Below, one piece after another: positions 1-9,354 of a stretch of DNA of 64,000 nucleotides. The position numbers and the translations under genes were made by a program. The stretch comes from Mycetocola manganoxydans. GTDB lineage: Bacteria > Actinomycetota > Actinomycetes > Actinomycetales > Microbacteriaceae. The notes below the pieces were generated by a model. The model saw only the letters and a list, made by a program, of their open reading frames with translations, was not told where the DNA came from and ran no database searches. The first letter of the stretch is position 1. Each line of letters opens with the position of its first letter. The stretch is taken from NCBI RefSeq assembly GCF_003667545.1, contig NZ_RCUV01000001.1:1-64000 (forward strand). Direction: 5' to 3'.

Positions 1-330
1 ACATCTTCAGCGGGGACAAATAGGAGAACAACGATTTTCCGCGCCTGCGAAATTGCTTGTGTTCAGCACGCCCAACCGCTGTCAAGAACCACAGCGTTGG
101 AAACGCGACGTACTTCGTGGACGTCTACTGGAAACAACAGCTGACGCTGCAGCGCGGCATAAGGGACCCTCTATGGCGCACCGCGGGGAAGGTTGCGACG
201 GCGCCCGTCAGCCAAACACTTGAATAGCGATCCAGCCGTTCGTGATCGTCGGTATTCGGCCCTGAATACTAATCAGCACACTTATGGAATCCGGGCCTCG
301 CAACGCCCATGGGCGGGCTCTTATTCCTAA
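1..330. other. Intergenic, no gene recognised
   Basis: No convincing gene was seen. A plus-strand frame stays open from about 24 to 227, but its translation matches no family I recognise and has no obvious start signal; it could be the decayed 3' end of something beyond the window. A 12-bp palindrome (CGCCCATGGGCG, 304-315) lies just past the end of the AraC-type pseudogene and has no T-run. Confidence 0.4.
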
Positions 331-1340
331 TCAGCGTCTCAGGCTATCCGATGGGCGTTCGGCGAACGTTTGCCGATAGGCGACCGCGAAGCGACCGAAA
401 TGGACGAATCCCCAACGCGCTGCTACTTCCGTCACTGTCACGGCCCCGGGCTCGGCGGCTATAAGTACTTTGTGCACCTGCTCGAGCCGGAAATCGCGTA
501 GGTATCTCATCGGTGATGTGCCAAGTGAACGGCGGAAGTTCTCCTGCAGGCTGCGTACGCTGGTCGAAGAAGCGGCGGCGAGCTCAGCCGCAGTCCACGG
601 GTGGGCCGGACGTGCACGCATCAGCTCCACTGCCTCCGACACTGAACGTGTCCCGGCGAGCGGCGGTGTAACCCGAAGGCTTTCGGAATAGTTGTGAGGT
701 TGCGCGAACAGCAGACTGTGCATCAATACTTGCTCAAGACGGTGTGCGGCGAGCGGGTGCTGAAGCATGCCGTCTTCTTGGTTCGACGCAGCATCGATCA
801 TTCGCAGTGTCTGCAACACTGCGCCTCCAGGCGCAGACGCCAGGTCCAGGACCATTGAAAACTCCAGCGGCGTCCTGAGGCTGTGTCCCAGGAGGCTTTC
901 CAGCTCGAGGTGCAGTTCAGTCTTCGGGAGCATCAGTGCGATCTGGGCGAATTCGTCGTCGCAGACGAGATCGACGGGAAGCCCGGGGGCGAAAATCGCT
1001 GCCCTCCTCGGGGTTCCGTACACGGGTCACGGAAGCCGGCCTGCATCCTCGCCCTGCCGGCGACGGGGATGTCGACATGGTAGTTCGCAGCTTCAACAGT
1101 CTGAATCCGCATGGCGTCCCCGAACTGCAGGTATCCGGCAGTCACACGTCCAATCTTGATGACGTTCAGGGACATGTCGAGGGAGGTCGACGCTGACGCC
1201 GATGGGAATTCCATCGGCAGGTACGCCTCGCTCAGCGCCTGCCGCGCCACATCAAGGTCTCGAGAGGAGACGACGGGATGACGGCCGAACAGCTCAGGAG
1301 ACGTTGACGGCATACTGTGATTCTGGCTTAGAGAAGGCAT
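331..1340 (-). pseudogene. AraC-family transcriptional regulator, frameshifted
   Basis: Two minus-strand frames together make one AraC-type regulator of roughly 335 residues. The upstream frame (about 1340 to 1025) encodes an N-terminal AraC-binding-like domain with DLDVARQALSEAY and YHVDIPVAGRARMQAG. The downstream frame (1023 to 331) resumes with YGTPRRAAIFAPGLPVDL and ends in a full double helix-turn-helix (LAAASSTSVRSLQENFRRSLG, then VTEVAARWGFVHFGRFAVAYR). The reading frame changes near 1024. One extra base between GACCC and GTGTAC would rejoin both halves as RDPVYGT. I take ATG at 1340 as the likely start; an in-frame ATG at 1388 is also possible. It is either a recent loss-of-function mutation or a one-base sequence error. 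No target gene is evident next to it. Confidence 0.75.
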
Positions 1341-1877
1341 CGTAGGCACGCCTGCCACTCCGGTGCGCGTTATTGGGATCCCGTGCACCGCGCTTTTCGG
1401 ATTTCGTATTCACCTGCAGGCGCTTAGCTTGGAAGGACCACGCTCCGGACCGATAAGGCTCCGTCGCGCGGCCGCACGGCGCTCGTCCTTCACGGGTAAG
1501 ATGGGCACGGTACTTTTCCGAACGCCAGAATCAACGCTATGCAAAGCCTCCTCGGCTCGCACTAATCACCATGACTTGGGCGTGTCGACGCGTCCAACAG
1601 GAGCTGGCTATGGCGGCCGCTCCCCACTGGGTGGGGTTGTATCCCCTGCATCCCCACCCTCCCTCACTTGCCGCGCCTGGCGACGATTCCAAGGACACCA
1701 CGAACATCGAGACCAACACGTCCCAACCAGCAACACCCGAGTTCCTAAGTAGACGTAGCAGTCGGGCGGCGGCGATGGCCTCCGGCCCGCGGCAGCGAGC
1801 GAGGCTACTCGCGATTCCGATTATTTTTATCCAGATCGGCCTGGTGATTCGTGAACCAGTTCAATAAGGGGACCACG
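1341..1877. other. Long intergenic region, no gene recognised
   Basis: About 540 bp between divergent genes. Open frames here give no recognisable protein. A GC-rich hairpin with perfect 6-bp arms (CCCCAC-TGG-GTGGGG, 1622-1636) is visible. The ribosome binding site for the following kinase (AAGGGG, 1867-1872) is at the right edge. Confidence 0.4.
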
Positions 1878-3524
1878 ATGCGCACTGAACGTTTCTTGCC
1901 CGACTGGGACGGGGATGTGCCGACGTTCAGTCGACGACGAGTGGTGCTCTACCAGCTTCCGCTGTCTGTCACGCTGCTGGTTCTACTCGTCATTTATGCC
2001 GCGGTCAGTCCGGCAGAGCTCGGAGATCCTCGGCTCCACGCGAGCATCATCCCTCACGTCATCATCGTTGGCGTGTGCGCCGCGGTTCCCTGGGGTCGGC
2101 TTCCCGAACAGCTGACACTGCTCATACCCCTTCTCGATATGTTCGCAATCGGGCTGAGCCGCGAAGTGGATCCACACGTTCTGAGTGCCATGGGCCTCCT
2201 GCTGGTTTACCCGGTCGTGTGGCTCTCGACGGCCGGTCCAGTGGTCGGGCCGATCCTCACCGTGATTGGTTCAGGACTTGCGTTGATGCCGTCATTCGTA
2301 CTGAGCGACGATGGCGACCACGGGACTGTTGTTCGTCCCTTCCTTTTGACGTTCGTACTCGTCGCGATCTCGATTTCGACCGCCATCGTCTTCAGAGCTC
2401 TCATGATGAAACGCCAACAGCTCGACGTTAAGGACGCCGAGCTCCAGACACTGCTCCGTGACGCCGAACAACGCGAACGCCTCGTCAACACCATTGTTAA
2501 CACGGTGAGCGTTGGAGTGCTGGCACTCGATGAACACGGCGATTCAATCCTCATCAGTCATGAGCAGCAGGAACACATGAACTGCGCTATCGAACCGCAC
2601 CAGACGTTGGCTGCGTCAATGCCGATTTTCTCCGGAGACATGATCACTCCGATCCCGGAAGCGGCGCATCCGATCTCTCGCGCCGCGAAAGGTGAAACTT
2701 TCGCGGATCAACTGGTCTGGTCAAAGAGAGGAGACGACCGAGTCGCCCTTGCCGCAACCGCCCGGGTTATGACCGATGACGCTGGCAATTTCGCAGGCTC
2801 CGTACTGGCCTTTTCCGACATCACATCCCTAGTCACCGCGCTCACCGCCAAGGATGACTTCGTCGGGAATATCTCTCACGAACTCCGAACCCCGCTGACG
2901 TCGCTGCTCGGCTACCTCGAACTCGTCAAGGACGGGTCCTTCTCTTTGCCCGCCGACGTCACCAAGTACCTTGCCGTAGCCGAACGAAATGCACAGCGGC
3001 TACTGCGACTCGTCACAGATGTGCTGGCTGTAGCGGCCGACGAGTTCACCGTCAGCCCGCAGCCAACCGATCTGGCAGAATTGCTCGAGAAGAGGGTCGC
3101 GAACGCTCGACCTGCAGCCGCCAGTAACAAGGTCCAGCTGATCCTTGATCAACCTCCGTCGCTGACAGCGTACGTCGATACGGACCAAATCTCGCGCGTG
3201 GTAGATAACCTGATCTCCAACGCAATCAAGTTCTCTCCTGCGGGTGGCACCGCGAAAGTGTCCGTGAGGCACACCGCACACAACGCCATAGTCGAGGTCT
3301 CAGACACGGGCATCGGGATGAGCGCAGATGAGCAATCACAAGCCTTCACGAAGTTCTTCAGAAGCCCAACACACAGCAAATTAGCCATCCCCGGCGTCGG
3401 ACTGGGCCTGCTCACGTCTAAATCAATAGTTGAAAGTCATGGCGGAACTCTCACACTCACAAGCGCACTCGGCACGGGCACCACCGTGACGGTGAGCCTT
3501 CCCTTGAGCCAGAGGGACTCCTAA
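1878..3524 (+). CDS. Membrane sensor histidine kinase (orphan)
   Basis: A 548-residue two-component sensor kinase. Hydrophobic segments at about 25-45, 56-72, 79-95, 108-130 and 155-183 form a membrane sensor region. A linker helix and PAS-like region (about 205-325) follow, then the phosphoacceptor H-box NISHELRTPL (His334), the N-box DNLISNAIKFSPAGG, the G1 box VSDTGIGMS and the G2 box GVGLGL. All catalytic boxes look intact, so autophosphorylation is expected. I chose ATG 1878 over the upstream GTG 1851 because AAGGGG sits six bases before it. No response regulator lies beside it, so its partner is unknown. Base composition looks somewhat less GC-rich than the core genes. Confidence 0.9.
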   Translation: MRTERFLPDWDGDVPTFSRRRVVLYQLPLSVTLLVLLVIYAAVSPAELGDPRLHASIIPHVIIVGVCAAVPWGRLPEQLTLLIPLLDMFAIGLSREVDPHVLSAMGLLLVYPVVWLSTAGPVVGPILTVIGSGLALMPSFVLSDDGDHGTVVRPFLLTFVLVAISISTAIVFRALMMKRQQLDVKDAELQTLLRDAEQRERLVNTIVNTVSVGVLALDEHGDSILISHEQQEHMNCAIEPHQTLAASMPIFSGDMITPIPEAAHPISRAAKGETFADQLVWSKRGDDRVALAATARVMTDDAGNFAGSVLAFSDITSLVTALTAKDDFVGNISHELRTPLTSLLGYLELVKDGSFSLPADVTKYLAVAERNAQRLLRLVTDVLAVAADEFTVSPQPTDLAELLEKRVANARPAAASNKVQLILDQPPSLTAYVDTDQISRVVDNLISNAIKFSPAGGTAKVSVRHTAHNAIVEVSDTGIGMSADEQSQAFTKFFRSPTHSKLAIPGVGLGLLTSKSIVESHGGTLTLTSALGTGTTVTVSLPLSQRDS

Positions 3525-4091
3525 ATACCTCAGGGTGTGAACGTTCAAGGGAGCAACAGCCTTGTCGAAACGAGCGAAGGACGCCGATGTGGGTGGCGAA
3601 CAGACCTGGGCACGAACACGCGCCGTCATGCGCTTCCCGCGAGCGTGTATGCCTGTCCTTGCATTGTCGTTGTGCGCCCCGGATGACGGTCCAATCCCAG
3701 AGCACACTGTGCCCGCAGGCTATTGGTATTCCTTACCCACCTGTGAACGACCGGACGGCGAGACTTCTGCGGGCCACGAAATGCGCCTCACAAAGAAGGC
3801 CGTAGCAGGGAGCCGTTCCCGGCTGCCCGGACACGATTCTGCCTTGGGTTGCCCGCAGATGACTAGCAAAACGCTGAAGAAGTTGAGGTCGACGATGGCG
3901 CTGCTCTACGTGCCGATCCGGCGGGTGGCCGGCGTTGCAAAAACCCACGCCCGCCTCGGCCTCAGCCGCTGAACTCGGTCCAGCTCCCTAAGCAGAGATG
4001 CAATCGAGGAACGACTGACGCAGCAATAGTCGTACAGCGGCTGCACGAGCGCAGCGCTTCGATCAGACGCGCGACAGCACCGCCTCTTCGA
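3525..4091. other. Long intergenic region, no gene recognised
   Basis: About 570 bp. The longest open frame (3562-3972, plus) encodes a protein with no family resemblance, no clear ribosome binding site and no biased third positions that I can see. I do not call it a gene. This gap adds to the impression that the first 5 kb is a decayed or acquired region. Confidence 0.4.
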
Positions 4092-4397
4092 TCAATTTTG
4101 TGACGGTTGCACGCGGCCGACGATATCGCGCAACATATCGACCTCGATCCGAAGGGCACTGGTTCCCTGCGGGGTAAGGCTCACCCAAGTGCGGGCTCGT
4201 CGGCCGTCGTATCCCCGTCGAGTAGCGACGTATCCCGCGGCGGCGAGGACTTCGATGTGCCGACCGAGGTTGCCATCGGTGAGGTCCAGGGTGCTTTTCA
4301 GAAACGCGAAGTCTGCCTCGCCGGCCTCGTATAGAACGGTCATGATGCCGAGACGTGTGCGCTGGTGGATGGTTTCGTCTAGGTCGAACGGATTCAT
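4092..4397 (-). CDS. Small winged-helix transcriptional regulator
   Basis: A 101-residue protein that is essentially one winged helix-turn-helix domain of the HTH_34/MarR-like type. Helices around residues 5-50 (HQRTRLGIMTVLYEAGEADFAFLKSTLDLTDGNLGRHIEVL) are followed by a wing rich in Arg (TRRGYDGRRARTWVSLTPQG) and a C-terminal helix likely used for dimerisation. No metal or ligand domain is present. Its start codon overlaps the stop of the membrane-protein gene upstream (ATGA), so the two are co-transcribed and probably coupled. Two perfect palindromes in the shared promoter (4994-5036) are the obvious candidate operators, which suggests autoregulation; this is inference. Confidence 0.85.
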   Translation of the reverse strand: MNPFDLDETIHQRTRLGIMTVLYEAGEADFAFLKSTLDLTDGNLGRHIEVLAAAGYVATRRGYDGRRARTWVSLTPQGTSALRIEVDMLRDIVGRVQPSQN

Positions 4398-4969
4398 GAC
4401 GACCGTCGCCGAAGGGTTGCTGATTCACGTCCGAACCGTTTGAGGCCACTGACAAGGAAGAACACGCCAAGAAGCAGGAGGACGACATCATCTGCAGCCA
4501 TTGCCGTCTCCCAGACTGCACCCGTCAGTGCTTCCTCGATGCGATAGACCAGGGTTTGAATGAGCGAGTAGCTGAGTACCGGTGAAGCCACCGCAATGAT
4601 TGCTCCAGCAGTCCACTGCCCACGATCAAGCGATCGCCAGCCCACGAAGAACAGCAGAACTCCCAGGAGAAACGCTGGGCCAAGAGCGAGTTGAATCAAC
4701 CAAACGGTACTGACAAGGGCGATCACGATGACGATCAGCCCATAACGTTCCCGCCCCATACCGACCCCGGCCCGTACTGCCGTGACCTTCATGCTGATCC
4801 AGAGAGCGAGCGCAACGACAGGCGTAACGACCATGCCGACCTCAAAATCAAGGTCTACAAGCGGCGACAGCGCAACGAGGATCACGCCAATGGGAACAAC
4901 GATGAGTGGGATGGAGGTTGCTCGCCGCGTAGCGCGCACCCGCGTCTGGAGGATTTCCTCGATCGTCAT
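4394..4969 (-). CDS. Multi-pass membrane protein of regulator operon
   Basis: A 191-residue protein with about five or six hydrophobic segments: residues around 22-40, 45-65, 75-95, 98-115, 122-140 and 160-178. It has a basic C-terminus (KRFGRESATLRRRSS). I do not recognise a named family with confidence. It resembles the small hypothetical membrane proteins that are often encoded beside PadR- or HTH_34-type regulators and are thought to respond to envelope or drug stress. ATG 4969 is preferred over the far upstream in-frame ATG at 5041 because AGAGGAG precedes it, and because the upstream start would put the palindromic operators inside the coding region. It is the first gene of an operon with the downstream regulator. 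Confidence 0.75.
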   Translation of the reverse strand: MTIEEILQTRVRATRRATSIPLIVVPIGVILVALSPLVDLDFEVGMVVTPVVALALWISMKVTAVRAGVGMGRERYGLIVIVIALVSTVWLIQLALGPAFLLGVLLFFVGWRSLDRGQWTAGAIIAVASPVLSYSLIQTLVYRIEEALTGAVWETAMAADDVVLLLLGVFFLVSGLKRFGRESATLRRRSS

Positions 4970-4993
4970 GGTCCACTCCTCTGCGCAGGCTGT

Positions 4994-5036
4994 TTGCTCT
5001 GCAATACAGAGCAAGTTACTCTGCGTTGCAGAGTAA
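4994..5036. promoter_or_regulatory. Paired 21-bp palindromes, probable operators
   Basis: Two perfect inverted repeats sit 25-67 bp upstream of the membrane-protein start. Site 1 (4994-5014) is TTGCTCTG-N5-CAGAGCAA. Site 2 (5016-5036) is TTACTCTGC-GTT-GCAGAGTAA. They share the consensus TTRCTCTG-N5-CAGAGYAA, and their centres are 22 bp apart, about two helical turns, so two dimers could bind the same face of the DNA. The winged-helix protein at the end of the operon is the likely ligand. Confidence 0.8.
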
Positions 5037-5290
5037 AGCAAGAGCCCCGATCAGCGGAAGTCGATGTTGCTCGTGTCCACCTCCGTCGGTGGGGGGACCC
5101 TGAGCGGACACTCCCCCGCGATTCCGGTGCCCAGCGCATCGGGCGGAGCTCGCAGTGCCGTTTGACCCGCCCGCGTGAGATTCGCAGTGACGCACCCTAT
5201 GCGGACGCCTCATGTGAGCCAGCGAAACCAACCGAAGCTTCGATCAAGCTGAGACGCACCGCACTGGCGACCCGCCGGGTCATATGAAAG
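5037..5290. other. Intergenic, no gene recognised
   Basis: About 250 bp between the upstream side of the operator pair and the stop codon of the tautomerase-like gene. No open frame of recognisable family and no strong hairpin were seen. Confidence 0.4.
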
Positions 5291-5677
5291 TTACACATCG
5301 ACCGAGTAGTTCAACTCCAGTTCATCCGCCGGCACTCCCCTGATTGCCCAGTTCGCACGGGGCGTCTCAGTGATCGTGATCTCAATGTCGTCAGGCGCGA
5401 TGCCGAGAGCTGCCACATTCCTGATCAGCAGGCGAAGAAAGTCCTTTTTCGTCTCGCTGGAGCGCCCCTCGAACATACTGATCTCGATGATCGTGTAGTC
5501 GATCGAACGGTCGGCAGGCGCGATGAACTGCTCGGGATCCAGAGGGATGAAGCGGTGAAACCGTTTCTCAGCCGGGAGCCGAAGTATCGACACCGCGGCG
5601 GAGTGGATCGCGTCGGACACCGCAGGGATCCGCGGCATGATGGCGGCCCGATGACCGTAGACAACAAATTGAGCCAT
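5291..5677 (-). CDS. Tautomerase-superfamily protein
   Basis: A 128-residue protein resembling the Tautomerase_3/PF14552 group of 4-oxalocrotonate-tautomerase-like enzymes. Typical stretches are SDAIHSAAVSILRLPAEKRFHRFIPLD, ADRSIDYTIIEISMFEGRSSETKKDF and DIEITITETPRANWAIRGVPADE. The mature N-terminal residue would be Ala, not the catalytic Pro-1 of classical tautomerases, so activity cannot be assumed. It is divergent from an alpha/beta hydrolase with only 17 bp between the start codons, which suggests a shared promoter region and perhaps a common pathway for a small carbonyl or aromatic substrate; this is inference. Confidence 0.8.
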   Translation of the reverse strand: MAQFVVYGHRAAIMPRIPAVSDAIHSAAVSILRLPAEKRFHRFIPLDPEQFIAPADRSIDYTIIEISMFEGRSSETKKDFLRLLIRNVAALGIAPDDIEITITETPRANWAIRGVPADELELNYSVDV

Positions 5678-5694
5678 GCCTCAGTGTTGCAGTT

Positions 5695-6483
5695 ATGGAA
5701 TGCCGAATCTCTGAGGTTTCTGTTCACTACGTCGCGCATGGCGAGGGCGTGCCGCTCGTCGCGCTTCACGGCGCCGGTGTTGACCATCGGGAGATCGAGG
5801 CGGCCCTGGAGACGATTCTGCCCTCCGCGGGGTACAGGCGGATCTACCCTGATCTGCCCGGCATGGGGCTCTCGAGTGCGGACGGTCTCGAATCCAACGG
5901 TGACGTCGTCACACTCCTGTCCGATTTCATCGACTTTCTGCAGGCCGGCCCGGTGCTGCTCGTCGGGCATTCCTACGGCGCCTACCTGGCGCGCGGTCTC
6001 GCAGCAGCATTTCCCGACAAGGTGCTCGGCCTCGCACTCATCTGCCCCGCGGGCGAACACACAGGTGATGTGCCGACCCACGATGTCGTGCGTTCAGACA
6101 GGAACGCATACGACGAGCTCGACCCCGCCCTGCGACCAGGCTTCGACGAGTATTTCGTCGTGCGCTCCCGAGTGACGGCCCGCCGCTACCGGGACTCCGT
6201 CGTCCCCGGCACTGCCTTGGAGCGGGAGCAGGACCTAGAACGCATATTCACCCGGTGGCCGATCGACGTCGGCGCTGACCCTGTCTCCATCCCGAGCCTG
6301 ATTGTGGCCGGCAGGCGCGATTCAACGGTCGGCTACTCCGACGCCGTCGCGCTTCTCGAGCAGTACCCGCACGCGACCTTCGCGATTCTCGAGGACGCCG
6401 GCCATGCGCTCATGCACGAGCAACCTGAGCTCCTGGCAGCACTTCTTGACGACTGGTTGGAACGATGCCGAAAGGTCAGCTGA
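5695..6483 (+). CDS. Alpha/beta hydrolase
   Basis: A 262-residue soluble alpha/beta-hydrolase-fold protein. The oxyanion-hole region is VALHGAGVD (about 22-30), the nucleophile elbow is GHSYG (Ser93), the acid is probably in [10 protein letters not shown] and the histidine in [13 protein letters not shown] near the C-terminus, so the triad is complete. The substrate is unknown; the closest general type is the MhpC/haloperoxidase-like hydrolases. It is divergent from the tautomerase-like gene, and its last 8 bp overlap the 3' end of ispG on the other strand, so the two genes converge without room for a terminator. Confidence 0.85.
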   Translation: MECRISEVSVHYVAHGEGVPLVALHGAGVDHREIEAALETILPSAGYRRIYPDLPGMGLSSADGLESNGDVVTLLSDFIDFLQAGPVLLVGHSYGAYLARGLAAAFPDKVLGLALICPAGEHTGDVPTHDVVRSDRNAYDELDPALRPGFDEYFVVRSRVTARRYRDSVVPGTALEREQDLERIFTRWPIDVGADPVSIPSLIVAGRRDSTVGYSDAVALLEQYPHATFAILEDAGHALMHEQPELLAALLDDWLERCRKVS

Positions 6484-7630
6484 CGCTGACGACCGGAGAA
6501 CCGAGAGACGTTTCGCTCGCCGGCATTTCGGCAGCAATACGGTTCGCCTCTTCGATGAGCGTCGCGACGATCTCGGACTCAGGAACGGTCTTGATGACCT
6601 CGCCCTTGACGAAGATCTGACCTTTACCGTTTCCGGATGCCACGCCGAGGTCCGCCTCGCGCGCCTCGCCCGGTCCGTTGACGACACAGCCCATGACAGC
6701 CACACGAAGCGGAACAGTCATGCCCTCGAGCCCGTCGGTCACGTCGTTCGCAAGCTTGTAGACGTCGACCTGGGCACGGCCACAGCTCGGGCAGGAGACG
6801 ATCTCGAGCTTGCGCTCACGCAGGTTCAGCGACTGCAGGATCTGCAGGCCGACCTTGATCTCCTCCGCGGGAGGGGCGCTCAGCGACACCCGGATGGTGT
6901 CACCGATGCCCTCGGAGAGCAGGATGCCGAACGCCGTGGCGCTCTTGATGGTTCCCTGGAACGATGGCCCCGCCTCGGTCACTCCGAGGTGAAGCGGCCA
7001 GTCGCCCCGCTCGGCGAGCAGGCGGTAGGCCTTGACCATGACGATCGGGTCGTTGTGCTTGACCGAGATCTTGAAGTCGTGGAAGTCGTGCTCCTCGAAC
7101 AGGCTCGCCTCCCAGACAGCACTTTCAACCAGTGCCTCCGGTGTCGCCTTGCCGTACTTCTGCAGCAGGCGCGGGTCGAGCGATCCGGCGTTGACACCGA
7201 TCCTGATCGAGACGTCAGCGGCCTTCGCGCGACGCGCGATCTCGGCAATCTGATCGTCGAACTTGCGGATGTTGCCCGGGTTCACGCGCACAGCAGCACA
7301 GCCGGCGTCGATTGCCGCGTAGACATAGTTCGGCTGGAAGTGGATGTCGGCGATGACCGGGATCTGGCTCTTCTTGGCGATGATCGGAAGTGCTTCGGCG
7401 TCGTCGCGACTCGGAACGGCGACGCGGACGATGTCGCAGCCGGATGCCGTCAACTCGGCGATCTGCTGGAGCGTCGCGTTGATGTTCGGCGTCGGGGTGG
7501 TCGTCATCGACTGCACGCTGATCGGCGCATCTCCACCGACGAGAACCTTGCCCACCTTGATCTGGCGGGTCTTCCGACGCGGAGCGAGGACTTCAGGGAC
7601 CTTGGGCATTCCCAAATTTACTGCTGGCAC
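6476..7630 (-). CDS. ispG: 4-hydroxy-3-methylbut-2-enyl diphosphate synthase
   Basis: A 384-residue IspG/GcpE. It reductively opens methylerythritol cyclodiphosphate to HMBPP in the MEP isoprenoid pathway, using a [4Fe-4S] cluster. The TIM-barrel half begins with [11 protein letters not shown]. The iron-sulfur ligands are visible in SCPSCGR (Cys280, Cys283) and [10 protein letters not shown] (Cys315, Glu322). This is the compact two-domain bacterial form without the plant-type insertion. In many actinobacteria ispG directly follows dxr and rseP; here it is about 14 kb away from rseP, although on the same strand. The start [14 protein letters not shown] is typical for the group. Confidence 0.97.
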   Translation of the reverse strand: MPAVNLGMPKVPEVLAPRRKTRQIKVGKVLVGGDAPISVQSMTTTPTPNINATLQQIAELTASGCDIVRVAVPSRDDAEALPIIAKKSQIPVIADIHFQPNYVYAAIDAGCAAVRVNPGNIRKFDDQIAEIARRAKAADVSIRIGVNAGSLDPRLLQKYGKATPEALVESAVWEASLFEEHDFHDFKISVKHNDPIVMVKAYRLLAERGDWPLHLGVTEAGPSFQGTIKSATAFGILLSEGIGDTIRVSLSAPPAEEIKVGLQILQSLNLRERKLEIVSCPSCGRAQVDVYKLANDVTDGLEGMTVPLRVAVMGCVVNGPGEAREADLGVASGNGKGQIFVKGEVIKTVPESEIVATLIEEANRIAAEMPASETSLGSPVVSVS

Positions 7631-7719
7631 GATGCCATCCTATGCCGGGTGCCCTGAGCGCTTGCCTTACGCCGCTCTCAATCAGCGGCCATTGACAGCG
7701 GATGCCGCCGTGTGGCCGC

Positions 7720-8361
<642 letters not shown>

Positions 8362-8365
8362 GGGT

Positions 8366-9145
8366 TCAGTTCCCTTCCGTCGATCGAACCGTGCGGCGTT
8401 CGATACGTTTCTCGATGGCGCTGCCGACGGGAACGACCCGGTGCACGAAGACCCCTGGCAGGTGGACCGCGTCGGGGTCGATCTCTCCCGGTTCGACGAG
8501 TTCCTCGACCTGGGCGATGCAGATCCGCCCCGCCATCGCCGCGAGCGGCGAAAAGTTCCGTGCGGACTTGTTGAAAACGAGGTTGCCGTGGCGGTCGCCC
8601 CTGACGGCATGCACGAGGGCGAAGTCGGTGGTGATCGCCTCCTCGAGAACGAACTGCTTCTCCTCACCACGCACACCGAACGCACGCACATCCTTCGGCG
8701 GTGACGCGATCGCCACTCCCCCGGAGCCGTCGTATCGGCGCGGCAGCCCGCCCTCGGCGACCTGCGTGCCGACACCCGTCTGCGTGTAGAACGCCGCGAT
8801 CCCCGAGCCGCCAGCGCGAAGCTTCTCCGCGAGCGTGCCTTGCGGGGTGAGTTCCACTTCGAGTTCACCGGTGAGGAACTGGCGCTCGAACTCCTTGTTC
8901 TCCCCCACGTACGACGACGTCATTTTGCGGATGCGGCGATTGGCCAGCAGAACTCCGAGACCCCAGTCGTCGACGCCGCAGTTGTTGCTGACGATCGACA
9001 GGTCGTCGCTGCCCAGATCGAGCAATGCCGAAATCAGGCTCATCGGGTTGCCGCACAGGCCGAAGCCGCCGACGGCGATCGACGATCCGCTCGAAATGTC
9101 TGCGACAGCCTCGCTCGCGCTCACCACTGTCTTGTCCATTGCCAT
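8366..9145 (-). CDS. 3-oxoacid CoA-transferase subunit A
   Basis: A 259-residue alpha subunit of the same CoA-transferase (ScoA/AtoD/PcaI type). It carries the CoA-binding glycine-rich motif GGFGLCGNP (about 26-34), followed by [12 protein letters not shown] and a C-terminal region ending in [26 protein letters not shown]. The start at ATG 9145 is supported by GGAGGT seven bases upstream; the long N-terminal extension of the open frame has non-coding character. It pairs with subunit B, four bases downstream. The sequence does not decide between acetoacetate and 3-oxoadipate as substrate; no other pca genes are in view. Confidence 0.93.
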   Translation of the reverse strand: MAMDKTVVSASEAVADISSGSSIAVGGFGLCGNPMSLISALLDLGSDDLSIVSNNCGVDDWGLGVLLANRRIRKMTSSYVGENKEFERQFLTGELEVELTPQGTLAEKLRAGGSGIAAFYTQTGVGTQVAEGGLPRRYDGSGGVAIASPPKDVRAFGVRGEEKQFVLEEAITTDFALVHAVRGDRHGNLVFNKSARNFSPLAAMAGRICIAQVEELVEPGEIDPDAVHLPGVFVHRVVPVGSAIEKRIERRTVRSTEGN

Positions 9146-9354
9146 CGGGTGCACCTCCATCGCTGCGTTCCGCGGGCGATCGACGAGGGGCATCCGTGCC
9201 GTCTGGACGTCGATGTCCGCGACTACCAACCTAGCGTCTGCGCGGTGCAGTATCCCGGTTGCTTCGGGGAGAATCCGGTCCGTTCCGTGGCAAGCTGGAA
9301 GGAGCGGAATTGCGGCCCGACGGCGCCGCACCCAGACGAAGGAGTCGACGAAGA

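Noticed and set aside
3562-3972. 136-codon plus-strand frame after the orphan kinase
   Set aside because: No homology I can recognise, no ribosome binding site, no neighbour context; kept as intergenic.
6302-7657. 451-codon plus-strand open frame opposite ispG
   Set aside because: Fully antisense to ispG, Asp/Arg-rich with no family resemblance; an effect of high GC at third codon positions.
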